DNA of 64,000 bases, taken from the NCBI RefSeq assembly GCF_025144995.1, contig NZ_CP102250.1, positions 248,001 through 312,000 of the forward strand, read 5' to 3'. The notes under the pieces were generated by a model. It did not search any database. It had not been told where the DNA came from and worked only from the letters and a program-made list of their open reading frames with translations. Positions 54,761 through 62,800 of this stretch are shown here, piece after piece (the stretch's first letter is position 1; every line of letters starts with the position of its first letter). The position numbers and the translations under genes are program-made. The stretch is from Alistipes indistinctus YIT 12060. GTDB taxonomy: Bacteria; Bacteroidota; Bacteroidia; Bacteroidales; Rikenellaceae.

Positions 54761-55405
54761 TTATTTGTGGTCGTATTTATTGTCCGCCAAGCGGCAAAAC
54801 GTTTCGTAATTTTTATTTTCCCATGTCAAGTTTAATCTTATTTCATTACTGATGCCGGTCTTTCGAATCTCGAAAGTGAAGCGAATACCGTTGCGGTCGA
54901 TATAGCCTTCATTTGCGTTTTCCCAGATCGAATCAGGGTCCGAAAGAACGGTCTGTTTAAATGCCCTGATTTTTTCGTGGTTTTCGGCATTCTGCTTTTG
55001 GAGTTTTAAAAAGACGAGCGTACCGAAATTAATCCAGTCTTCGATTTTTTTCAGGGTAAAGACCCCAATGTTTTGCGGAGGTTCAATTCCTCTTTTGGCA
55101 TGGTCGATCGCTGATCGATCGATATTTTCTAACAAGGAAAAATCGGGTGATATTTCGTAGTGACGTCTCGGATACCGATATTTCCAAACATGAAATACGA
55201 TGTTGTTTCTGAATATGGCCACCAGTGCCCGTTCAATCGTCCAACTATTGTCATCATTGCACCAGACTTGATAAACGATCTCCGCATCAGGCACGAAAGT
55301 TTTGACGGCATCGTAAATGTGGGTGACTTCGCTATCGAACTGACATCGTGAGCTCAGGTTGTTGATTTTAATTTTTGCCAGTTCCTTTTTTCTAACCGTT
55401 TTCAT
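54761..55405 (-). CDS. Hypothetical protein, 214 residues
   Basis: Soluble protein of unknown family. Contains AEIVYQVWCNDDNSWTIERA, RNNIVFHVWKYRYPRRHY and a C-terminal beta part (GYIDRNGIRFTFEIRKTG). Rich in Trp and Tyr. Its Trp codons are TGG. A strong terminator follows it. The structured element lies 58 bp upstream of its start, so it might regulate this gene. Function unknown. Confidence 0.65.
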   Translation of the reverse strand: MKTVRKKELAKIKINNLSSRCQFDSEVTHIYDAVKTFVPDAEIVYQVWCNDDNSWTIERALVAIFRNNIVFHVWKYRYPRRHYEISPDFSLLENIDRSAIDHAKRGIEPPQNIGVFTLKKIEDWINFGTLVFLKLQKQNAENHEKIRAFKQTVLSDPDSIWENANEGYIDRNGIRFTFEIRKTGISNEIRLNLTWENKNYETFCRLADNKYDHK

Positions 55406-55462
55406 AGGTACTGTATTAATTATTAAATTTTATTGATTTTTGTTTTATTAAATATTTAAGTG

Positions 55463-55568
55463 TCGGTTGACAAGGGCAAAAGCAAGCCGCCACAGGGGTT
55501 CCGGCCCAAAATTTCACGCAGGGAAATTTTGAGAGGAAGCCCGGCGGCTTAACTTGCCCGGCAACCGA
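55463..55568. repeat. Highly structured ~105-nt inverted-repeat element
   Basis: Outer stem in three blocks: TCGGTTG, GGGCAA, AAGCCGCC (55463-55491) pairing with GGCGGCTT, TTGCCC, CAACCGA (55543-55568); inner stem AAAATTTC / GAAATTTT at 55508-55530. The order and spacing are symmetrical. Could be a structured RNA, an origin of transfer, or a regulator of the 214-residue gene. Lies between two genes in a 238-bp gap. Confidence 0.6.
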
Positions 55569-55643
55569 TATTAAAACAATGATTATATGCTTATAAAAAC
55601 GCCCTGCATGCGATGCAAAGCGTTTAAATTGAGATTAAAAAGG

Positions 55644-56696
55644 CTACAATCCTCTGCCCCGTGATTGTCGTTTGGGATATTCGGGGATTATTTTCTCTTT
55701 CAGGACTTGACTGTTCTCGTATTCTGGGAAATCACGCCCGATAATATCGTTTGCGATTTTTCCGCGCTCCCTGTAAAGCGTTGCTTTTTGATTCATATCC
55801 CCACAACGGCTGATATTGCGATTGATCGTCTTGAATTGTTCGTCGTAGGAAAATCTCTGTTTTTCCGAGCATTGGAAAGACTCCATCGCATGAGACCCGG
55901 CCAAAGTGAGGGATGCATAGTCATATGCTCTGCGGGGCATATATATGGCCTCAGGTGCAAAACTCCTGACAAACGACTGAAGGCTGGCAGGATCGGCTTT
56001 TAGGATTTGCTCGTGAGACAAGATTCCATCGCTCTCCAGATTCCCTTTTGCAAGGTAACACCCCTTGTTTTTCAGATAGGTGAATTGATCCCAGCGATTG
56101 ATCAGATTGGCCGGAATATCGAACACGCGTAAAGTCTGTCCCTCTCTGCTGCCGGAGAGCATGGAGGCCGCAATTTCTTGCAGGTAGTTCCGGTAGGCAT
56201 TCTTCCCTTCGGGACTTTGGGTGAAAAGCAGTGCATCCGTTTCCGTTTTCACATGCTTATAAATAGGAAATCTGGGATTGTTACCGTAGCTGTCAGACAG
56301 GCTTCATGCTTCACCGTTCATCCCGGCACGGATATACTTGCGTTCCGCATCCGGGGACAGCAAGGGAATGCCGTGCTTCATACAATGGATGGCGTCTCTG
56401 AGCGAAACGATGTGGGTGGGATGAATATCCAATGGTTTCGTAACGGAAAGCAGCCTATTGAAATAGTCGCTGTTATTTTCTTTCGGAACGATCGGCGGCA
56501 CTTTATCAACGTCCAACACATAACGGAACAGCATATTATCGCTCGCTTTTTCTAAGTCAGGGCCGGAATCGGCTATACACTCCATGATAAACATTTTAAA
56601 TTTTTCTACGGAGCCTGCAAGCGGTGAGGCAACATATATCGTTTTCTGTTCGGGCGATACCATGACGTTTACCGCTCTTTTCGAGAAATCTACCAT
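55644..56696 (-). pseudogene. Hypothetical gene interrupted by an in-frame TGA
   Basis: Reading frame of 351 codons if a TGA at 56304-56306 (codon 131) is read through. The N-terminal part (130 residues, VDFSKRAVNVMVSPEQ...) and the C-terminal part (ending SRGRGL, TAG) share the frame and show no overlap of good starts; the second part has an internal ATG-less beginning (SLSDSYGNNPRFPIY) until a GTG/M at 56252. The start overlaps the radical SAM stop by 7 bp. No family recognised. The second half has SLQSFVRSFAPEAIY and RRAYDYASLTLAGSH. Either two genes, a broken gene, or a UGA-readthrough gene. Confidence 0.55.
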
Positions 56697-57544
56697 AATT
56701 TTTTAATAGATAAGTTACAACAATCCTTTGCGTTGTAATTGACATTTTGCTTCCAGTAGTCGTAGTGTCCGGTCACGTCGTCGCAGACGGACAGTTGGCT
56801 GAAACCGTTGATTCGAGCGACATAACCGATTTTCTTTTCGAGAGGCAACTGCCTGTACCCGCTTTGCTTAACGGTATACTCCGAGTAATCGAGCGGCAAC
56901 CAACGCTCTATTCAAGCGTTGACCCTCAAGAATTCGATCAGGACTTTCTCGCACTGAATGTGGTTTATCCTGTCAGTGGCGGTACCAATAAGATTCGGTA
57001 TGAAAGGCGACAATCGGACGCATACGTCGAAACCGAGGCGTTGCAACTTTTCGACGGCCTTGATGCGTTGGGATGGTGGGGAGGCCATTTCATATTGCGA
57101 TGCAACATGGTCGTCGCAGGATGTTATGGATATTTGAATATGGGCAAGATCCGGATTCATAATTCCCACATATCGGTCGTCTGCGACTAATGAGGATTTG
57201 GTTACGATCAGATAATGAACGGAACGATCGTTGAGCGCCTTAATGGCTTCGTAAGTTTCTTTGTAGTCGAGTTCTGCCGGTTGTAAGCAGTCGGTCATCC
57301 CGCCGAGCCGGACTACGCTTCCCGGTAAAAGTTTGCCTATGGCGCGGGATACTTTCTCCCGGTCCGCAACAGCCGGGAAACCGGGGTTTCATAATCCCCG
57401 GAAACTCAGCAGGGATTTAGCATAACAGTATGAGCAGTCGTGGGCGCATCCGCGACCGTAAAGGTCCAGACGGGTCGGATAGTTACACTTGCTCCCTTCA
57501 TTTCCTCCGACCGTTTTCAGAAAAGATTTAAATTCGTTATTCAT
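56690..57544 (-). pseudogene. Radical SAM protein interrupted by two in-frame TGA codons
   Basis: Frame of 285 codons from ATG 57544 to TAG. The [4Fe-4S] cluster motif is C33-x3-C37-x2-C40 in RGCAHDCSYCYAKSLL, and RLGGMTDCLQP and IVTKSSLV follow as in spore-photolyase-like radical SAM proteins of mobile elements. TGA at 57389-57391 (codon 52, in SFRGL*NPG) and 56912-56914 (codon 211, in RVNA*IERW) both fall where relatives, from memory, have Trp. Three further Trp are TGG. It starts 11 bp after the FimB/Mfa2 gene. A function in nucleic acid repair or modification is possible. Confidence 0.8.
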
Positions 57545-57555
57545 TTTTTCAAAAA

Positions 57556-58452
57556 TTATTTTCCGATAATCGGTAATTGAATCGCCCCATCGTCCCAGTC
57601 ATTCACAGTGATGGTTATTCCGGTCGTCGTAACGTCGATGTCGATAGGAAGCACGACGTCTCGGTCGTTTCTCAGGTCGATGCCCAAATCGTGTCGGGCG
57701 ATGTACTCTCCCAGATTGACCTGGCCGACCGTTTCCGACCCGGCTTGGACGATCATCCGCACGGGATCGGGCATGTCGAAACTATATACTGCGAATGTCG
57801 CTGAAAATCCTTGCTGGGTTTGCTGCAATCGCGGGCTGAATGCGGTCTGTGCGAATACCGGATCGCCTTTGTAGTCTGTTCCAGACGGAATTCCGGTAAA
57901 AAGTACAGCCATTTTATCGGGAGTTACAACCAGTTTTTCGGCTCCGTTTACGGTTAAATCGACCAGAAAATAATGCTTGTCCAAATCGACTGTTCTTACA
58001 TGCGGTTCGCCCCGCCGCACCTCGAAGCGAGTGAGGCTGTGAAAAAGCCTGTCGGCATCCGGGCATGTATCGCCCTGTTTTTCTACTGCAAATAAGTCGG
58101 CTGTGGTCGATTCTCCCGGCACGAGTTTCGGTATCGTGATTCGCTTTACGTTCCCGAAACACACTACGGTATATTCTCCTGCGGGTACGCCGTCCAAAAG
58201 CCGCAGGCCGCTTGTGTCTTCGGCTGCCCGCCTATCGGCTTCCACCTTTTTGATAAAATGTCCCATCGGGTCGAAAATATATAGATCAAGAGAATGGATT
58301 TCATCTTGCGTAGCATCGATTCCGTCTTTATTCAGATAATGATAGCTAACTGTAAGTGAGGGTCTTGCATCAACCTCTATGTCAGTTGTTTCAGAAAGAG
58401 AGCAACCGCTCAGCAGCAGTCCACTCCATATCATATATACTATTTTTCTCAT
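57556..58452 (-). CDS. FimB/Mfa2-type fimbrial lipoprotein
   Basis: Protein of 298 residues with a lipoprotein signal (LLLSGC, Cys near residue 17). The N-terminal domain (about 30-170) has the pattern of fimbrial anchor/minor subunits: IHSLDLYIFDPMGHFIKK and GEYTVVCFGN (the YxVVxxGN block). The C-terminal domain (about 190-298) has AVYSFDMPDPVRMIV. Such proteins anchor or cap fimbriae in Bacteroidota. It is the last fimbrial gene of the operon; a broken radical SAM gene begins 11 bp later. Confidence 0.88.
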   Translation of the reverse strand: MRKIVYMIWSGLLLSGCSLSETTDIEVDARPSLTVSYHYLNKDGIDATQDEIHSLDLYIFDPMGHFIKKVEADRRAAEDTSGLRLLDGVPAGEYTVVCFGNVKRITIPKLVPGESTTADLFAVEKQGDTCPDADRLFHSLTRFEVRRGEPHVRTVDLDKHYFLVDLTVNGAEKLVVTPDKMAVLFTGIPSGTDYKGDPVFAQTAFSPRLQQTQQGFSATFAVYSFDMPDPVRMIVQAGSETVGQVNLGEYIARHDLGIDLRNDRDVVLPIDIDVTTTGITITVNDWDDGAIQLPIIGK

Positions 58453-58546
58453 TTCATTCTGTTTTATCGTTTTTCACCGTTTCTGCGGTTGGCTTCAGAT
58501 TATCATTTTTTAAAATGGATTATTAACGGTTTGGTTGGGGGCACGT

Positions 58547-60208
58547 TTACAAATTTTCGACCAGTCCGGACAGCTCCGGGTCCAGCTTAGCTCGGAATCG
58601 GTACCGGGGTTCGGTTTCAGCGGCGCGGCGGTAATACACGAGTGCTTCGTCTCGGGCTCCGAGCCGGGCGCAGACGATGGCGAGCATATAATCCCTTTCA
58701 GGGTCTTGGGGCAGCGGTTCGAGGACTTCACGGGCCAATGCGTCGTAACCGAGTGAAAGGAGTGCAAGGGCATAATTCCGGTCGTGATAGCTTTCGAGCA
58801 AGTACATCGCCGGAGCGTAGTCCCGATGCTTGAGCATCTCCACCGCACGGGAGTAGAGCGTGTCGGGTTCGGCTGTAACAACTGTATCCTGCACCATGTC
58901 CCGCCGCCGCAGGCTGTACCGGAAGTCGACCGCCCGAAGCCGGGGATAAAGTTTGCGGCGCAGGAGTGCATAATCTTCCGGATAGCACCGCCTGATCTCG
59001 CTCTCCAGCCCATCGTCGTGGGTTCGTTGTGCGATCAGCTTCAGTATTTCGCTGCGGTGCGCGATGCCTTCCTCGCCAGCGATCAGTTTTCGTAGTCCGT
59101 CCCAATCCTCACCCACCCAACGTACCGCGATCAGCGTGTCGATTTCCCGTCCGAAGCGATCCGTCAGATAGCCTTTCAGCGAACGTGCCCGGCGTTCGGC
59201 CAGCAGCGCATTGTGGGCATAGGAGCCTTCGGGTGACGATGATGCCGTGAGCGTTACTGAATCCACATAAAACTCGCTGTGATTAATCAGGCTGTCCATT
59301 GTCGCGGTGATCCGGGCCAACTGTGGTCCATTGTCGTCCAACGTGTCGATAATTGCCGTGCCGTTCACCGGAAAATTCAGGTAACTCCGGTCTCGTACTT
59401 CTGCGTATTTCTTGACGATGCGTTTTACGAACCGTTGCGTCGTATCCACGAAAGACAGCATCGACGAGACGGTGTAGCGCATCGTGTCCGAGGGTGGCAG
59501 GCCGTATATGCTCCCGTCGAGCGCCCGCACCCGGCCCTGTAAGGTCACGAACAACTGCCCGGAGTTTCCCGTAGCTGGCACATCTTGGGAATAGAAATAG
59601 TCGATTTGCCGGGGTCGCTCGGCCACCGAGTCGAGCCGTGCCGCGCCCGTCTGCGGAAAGCGGACGAGCAGCCTGCGGGCCCGGTCGAGACGTGCGGCGG
59701 TATCCTGTGCACCGAGACCCGTCAGCCAATGCCGGTACTTGTCGTAGCGCCATTCACTCCGGCACTGTACCCCAGCGAACAGCCCGCCCCGAATCACAAG
59801 CGGGGCAAGCGTGAGGGACGTGTCCTGCCGGTGCAATACCGGCATGAGCTCGATCCCGAAGCAGCGGCTTTGGAGCTCGCGCGGAACACTTACCCGGAAT
59901 CCGATCATAACCCGGCCGAGCCGTTCGATAATCACTTTGCGTTTGGCAACCACTTCGACTGGCTGTAAACGGACAAGCATCCGGCGGTTTCCGGCGCTGT
60001 CGAATACGGCCTCGCCGAAATAGAGGGAATCGCCGCTGAACGGCTTTTTCACCTTTGTCCAATTTGGCTGATAGGGCTCCGTTTCCTGTTTCGCTTGCCG
60101 CTCGGTAACGAGCGCGAGCGAGGCTCCTACCTCCCGACGCTCCAGTCGGCGCGTCTGGACACAAGAGCAGAGCAACGCGCAAAGAACTGCTATCTGTATT
60201 GTTTTCAT
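58547..60208 (-). CDS. DUF3868/OmpA-like lipoprotein
   Basis: Protein of 553 residues with a lipoprotein signal (ALLCSC). The N-terminal part (about 30-260) is the DUF3868-type beta region. An OmpA-like peptidoglycan-binding segment follows at about 300-380: TLTASSSPEGSYAHNALLAE and RRARSLKGYL are the typical SxxPEG...N..L...RA block. The C-terminus (about 460-553) contains two TPR-like repeats (YSRAVEMLKHRDYAPAMYLL and AREVLEPLPQDPERDYMLAI). It likely ties the fimbrial assembly to peptidoglycan. It starts 11 bp after DUF3575. Confidence 0.87.
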   Translation of the reverse strand: MKTIQIAVLCALLCSCVQTRRLERREVGASLALVTERQAKQETEPYQPNWTKVKKPFSGDSLYFGEAVFDSAGNRRMLVRLQPVEVVAKRKVIIERLGRVMIGFRVSVPRELQSRCFGIELMPVLHRQDTSLTLAPLVIRGGLFAGVQCRSEWRYDKYRHWLTGLGAQDTAARLDRARRLLVRFPQTGAARLDSVAERPRQIDYFYSQDVPATGNSGQLFVTLQGRVRALDGSIYGLPPSDTMRYTVSSMLSFVDTTQRFVKRIVKKYAEVRDRSYLNFPVNGTAIIDTLDDNGPQLARITATMDSLINHSEFYVDSVTLTASSSPEGSYAHNALLAERRARSLKGYLTDRFGREIDTLIAVRWVGEDWDGLRKLIAGEEGIAHRSEILKLIAQRTHDDGLESEIRRCYPEDYALLRRKLYPRLRAVDFRYSLRRRDMVQDTVVTAEPDTLYSRAVEMLKHRDYAPAMYLLESYHDRNYALALLSLGYDALAREVLEPLPQDPERDYMLAIVCARLGARDEALVYYRRAAETEPRYRFRAKLDPELSGLVENL

Positions 60209-60219
60209 CTATATCCGGA

Positions 60220-60771
60220 TTAGAACAGGTAGGAGAAGCTGATCTCGGCTTTCGAGGGTCCCAGTGCGAACCGGCGGCTGTGGCGGATCAGCTCGTCCTC
60301 GCTCCACGGCGTCCGGTAGTCGTACTTGTCGTCGCGGAGATAGTACAGGCCGAGGCCGATTTCGGCCACGAGGCTCCACCGCTTCGAGAGCAGTCAGCCG
60401 TAGCCGTATGAGGCTCCCGCTCCTACCGCGTGACCCTTGTAGTGATGGCGGCGTGTGCCCACGTCGAACGTTCCTCCGGCAGCGTAGATGCCCCAGAACG
60501 GTCCGGTATGGGGCTCGAAGCGCCACAGCCGGATACCCGCCTGAGCGATCAGGAGCTGAGTCCGCAGGCCCCGTGTCCGTATCGGGTTCCAGTACCCCGA
60601 CACGTCGAGCGAGAGCTTGGGGGCGATCTGGAAGTCCATCCCCGCGTGGAGTGTCCCGGTGGCGAGGGCGAGCGCGTCGATCCGCACGGCATAGAACTGG
60701 GCCGAGGCCCGGTGGATTCCTGCCGGGTACAGCAGCAGGCCCAACAATGCGATTTTAAAGAAAGCTTTCAT
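60220..60771 (-). pseudogene. DUF3575-family protein interrupted by an in-frame TGA
   Basis: Frame of 183 codons plus TAA, broken by TGA at 60394-60396 (codon 126, ASYGYG*LLSKRW). The first 125 residues have a signal peptide (MKAFFKIALLGLLLYPAGIH) and the barrel start (HAGMDFQIAPKLSLDVSGYW). After the TGA the family pattern continues perfectly (SLVAEIGLGLYYLRDD ... LGPSKAEISFSYLF). At this place DUF3575 relatives have Trp, from memory. Five other Trp codons are TGG. It sits between a DUF4906 gene (12 bp) and DUF3868 (11 bp), as in other Bacteroidota fimbrial operons. Confidence 0.82.
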
Positions 60772-60783
60772 ATCGGAAGCACG

Positions 60784-62778
60784 TTAATAAGTGATGTCGA
60801 TATTGGGATCGGAACAGGAAGCCGATACGATTCTGGTCATATCCTCGCCCGACGCAGGCTCGATGCGGTCCCCCTCGATCACGAGCACATGGGGATAGCT
60901 CTCGTTGTCGATGTAGCAGTATTCGCAGTATTGCCGGGCGACGGCGCTCCCCGAACTTTGTCCGGCGGGAATCGACACGGATACCTTGTCTGTTACCTGT
61001 CGCGTGTAGGTGTCGCCGTAAAATCCCCGATGATCTACCGTGTAATGCAATTCTACGGTGACGGTGGTCGAGGCGCTCACCGATTTGGACAGTTCGGCGT
61101 AGACGTTCAAATAGCACGGGTCACGGTAGGTCGTGCGCTCGGTCGAATCGAGCATCGTATGTTGCTCGTAGCCGGTAATATCCCAGCTTGCATACGCGCG
61201 GACGGATTTTCCGGATATGCGGATAGTCTGCTCAACGGTCTTGCTTTGCCCGTTTTGCTCGCTGACGGTGAAACGCAGGCGAACCGCTCCTTTTTCGGAT
61301 GCGAAAAATCCGAGTCTCACCTGTTCGCCCTTATCGAACACGACCGTCGTACCGCTCGACCAACGGCTGATTACGGTTGACGTGAGGCTGCCCGTTCCCT
61401 CCAGTAATTCGTACTTCACATTGAACGGTCCCGCATAATTCGGTTCTGAAAACGAAAGATAGAATACGCAGGGCACGCCGACGGTCGCCGTCCCCGGATC
61501 GGACAGGGATGCCTCGATGGGCTGATACGGTATCTTGTACGTTGTGCCTATTTCTTTATCTATCGTGAATCCGTAAGTATCGGTCAGGGAAAATGTGATC
61601 CGGGCCGGACCCTCGCCCTGCTGCGTGTAGGCTATTTGTGCGTTTTTCCCGCCGCCTTGTGCGAACAGAAACGGCACGCCCGGCGTATGCGCCGCGCCGT
61701 CGATCAGCAGCGTGCCCCCGCCCTGCGGAATCGAGTATGTGAGGTAAAACAATCCGTCGGGGTTGTGCGTCGAGCGGGTCGAGAGCGTGGAAAAGGCCGT
61801 TTCGCCGGGCGCATAGGACGTTGCCGGGAAAGGAGTCACGCTCAGTTCGGTGGTCGATACGCGCGTATCGACCTCGCTGATGCCGAGGATATTCACCTGA
61901 AGCGAGTATGTCGTATTGCGCCGGATATTGAAATCGCTCGTCGCATTCGCTCCGGGGTAAATGTAGTAATCGGCCTTGCGTCCGTCGTAACTCGCCTCAA
62001 TATGCAGACAGGTCGCCGCCGCCGGAGCATTCACGCGGTTTTTCTGTTTTTGGTCGGCGATTGAACTGTTCACGCCCTGCATGTTTTCCCACAGGTAATA
62101 AGAGCCGTTGAACGAATCGCCGGACAGGGTTTGTTTCGGGTAGTCGAGCCGGTTTGTTTCGGACGGCGCGTTGTCGCTGAAAAACGAGCAGGAACGCGCG
62201 GCGCCGCACAACTGTACGGAATGCAGGAGCAGATGCCCCTTGAGGGCTTCGGTGACGTTGAGCGACAGTTCGAGCCGGGCCACGCAGCGGACGAGGCTGA
62301 CCGGGAGCGAGGTATTTCCCGTGATGCGTACCTCCTGACGGGCGGACATCGGCAGGCGGTCGTTCCGGGTCAACTCCTGCTCCGTGCCGACCGTTGCGGA
62401 GTATGCCGCAACCTTCTCGCGCGAGATTTCCCCCATATCGCGCCCGGCATTGGCGATGACATAGAGATCGTAGTTCGTCGGGAACAGGCTGACCTTAACG
62501 CGCGAGGTGTTGCCGTCCGAGAAAACGTGCTCGGCAATGTCGTCGGGAAATTGCTTGCTGAAAAAGTACACATTCAGATCGTGCACCGCCTTTTCCTGCG
62601 ACGGGTCGAGCGCGCGGGTGACTGGCTCCATGCCGGGACAGTCGATTTCGAGTGTGACGCTCGCCGGATCATAGGTCGCACCGTCGGGAGTTTCGGCTTC
62701 CGGAGTCCGGGACAGACAGGCATGGCTCAACGGTAGCAGCGCGGCCACAGCGAGCAAAACGATAAGATATTTTTTCAT
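60784..62778 (-). CDS. DUF4906-family fimbrial/surface lipoprotein (second copy)
   Basis: Protein of 664 residues with a signal ending near a Cys (LPLSHACLS), probably a lipoprotein. N-terminal fimbrillin-like domain (about 40-220): AVHDLNVYFFSK, NYDLYVIANAG and VRCVARLELSLN. The middle has three Ig-like segments with FSLTDTYG and RFTVSEQNGQS. The C-terminal part (about 530-664) is Cys-rich near the end (YCEYCYID). It shares the N-terminal organisation with the next gene upstream. It probably forms part of a surface fibre. 22 bp separate it from the upstream gene. Confidence 0.85.
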   Translation of the reverse strand: MKKYLIVLLAVAALLPLSHACLSRTPEAETPDGATYDPASVTLEIDCPGMEPVTRALDPSQEKAVHDLNVYFFSKQFPDDIAEHVFSDGNTSRVKVSLFPTNYDLYVIANAGRDMGEISREKVAAYSATVGTEQELTRNDRLPMSARQEVRITGNTSLPVSLVRCVARLELSLNVTEALKGHLLLHSVQLCGAARSCSFFSDNAPSETNRLDYPKQTLSGDSFNGSYYLWENMQGVNSSIADQKQKNRVNAPAAATCLHIEASYDGRKADYYIYPGANATSDFNIRRNTTYSLQVNILGISEVDTRVSTTELSVTPFPATSYAPGETAFSTLSTRSTHNPDGLFYLTYSIPQGGGTLLIDGAAHTPGVPFLFAQGGGKNAQIAYTQQGEGPARITFSLTDTYGFTIDKEIGTTYKIPYQPIEASLSDPGTATVGVPCVFYLSFSEPNYAGPFNVKYELLEGTGSLTSTVISRWSSGTTVVFDKGEQVRLGFFASEKGAVRLRFTVSEQNGQSKTVEQTIRISGKSVRAYASWDITGYEQHTMLDSTERTTYRDPCYLNVYAELSKSVSASTTVTVELHYTVDHRGFYGDTYTRQVTDKVSVSIPAGQSSGSAVARQYCEYCYIDNESYPHVLVIEGDRIEPASGEDMTRIVSASCSDPNIDITY

Positions 62779-62800
62779 TGGTCGAAATTGGTTTAACGGA

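Larger units (their letters stand above)
47617..57544. mobile_element. Putative integrated accessory element carrying a PRTRC cassette
   Basis: Starts directly after tRNA-Pro(CGG). All genes are on the minus strand, mostly small and of unknown family, with a PRTRC cassette at the centre and a structured inverted-repeat element. PRTRC cassettes are typical of plasmids and integrative elements. No integrase, relaxase, or far-end attachment repeat is visible in this window, so the right boundary is unknown; the fimbrial operon to the right may or may not belong to it. Confidence 0.45.

Noticed and set aside
47617-57544. Complete reassignment of TGA to Trp in the whole accessory element
   Set aside because: TGA is used as a real stop in ATGA overlaps (51189, 54214) and before a terminator (48373), and Trp is mainly TGG.
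55644-60771. Selenocysteine as the reason for the in-frame TGA codons
   Set aside because: The positions are expected to hold Trp, not Cys, no selenoprotein family is involved, and no stem-loop of the SECIS type was recognised right after the TGA codons.
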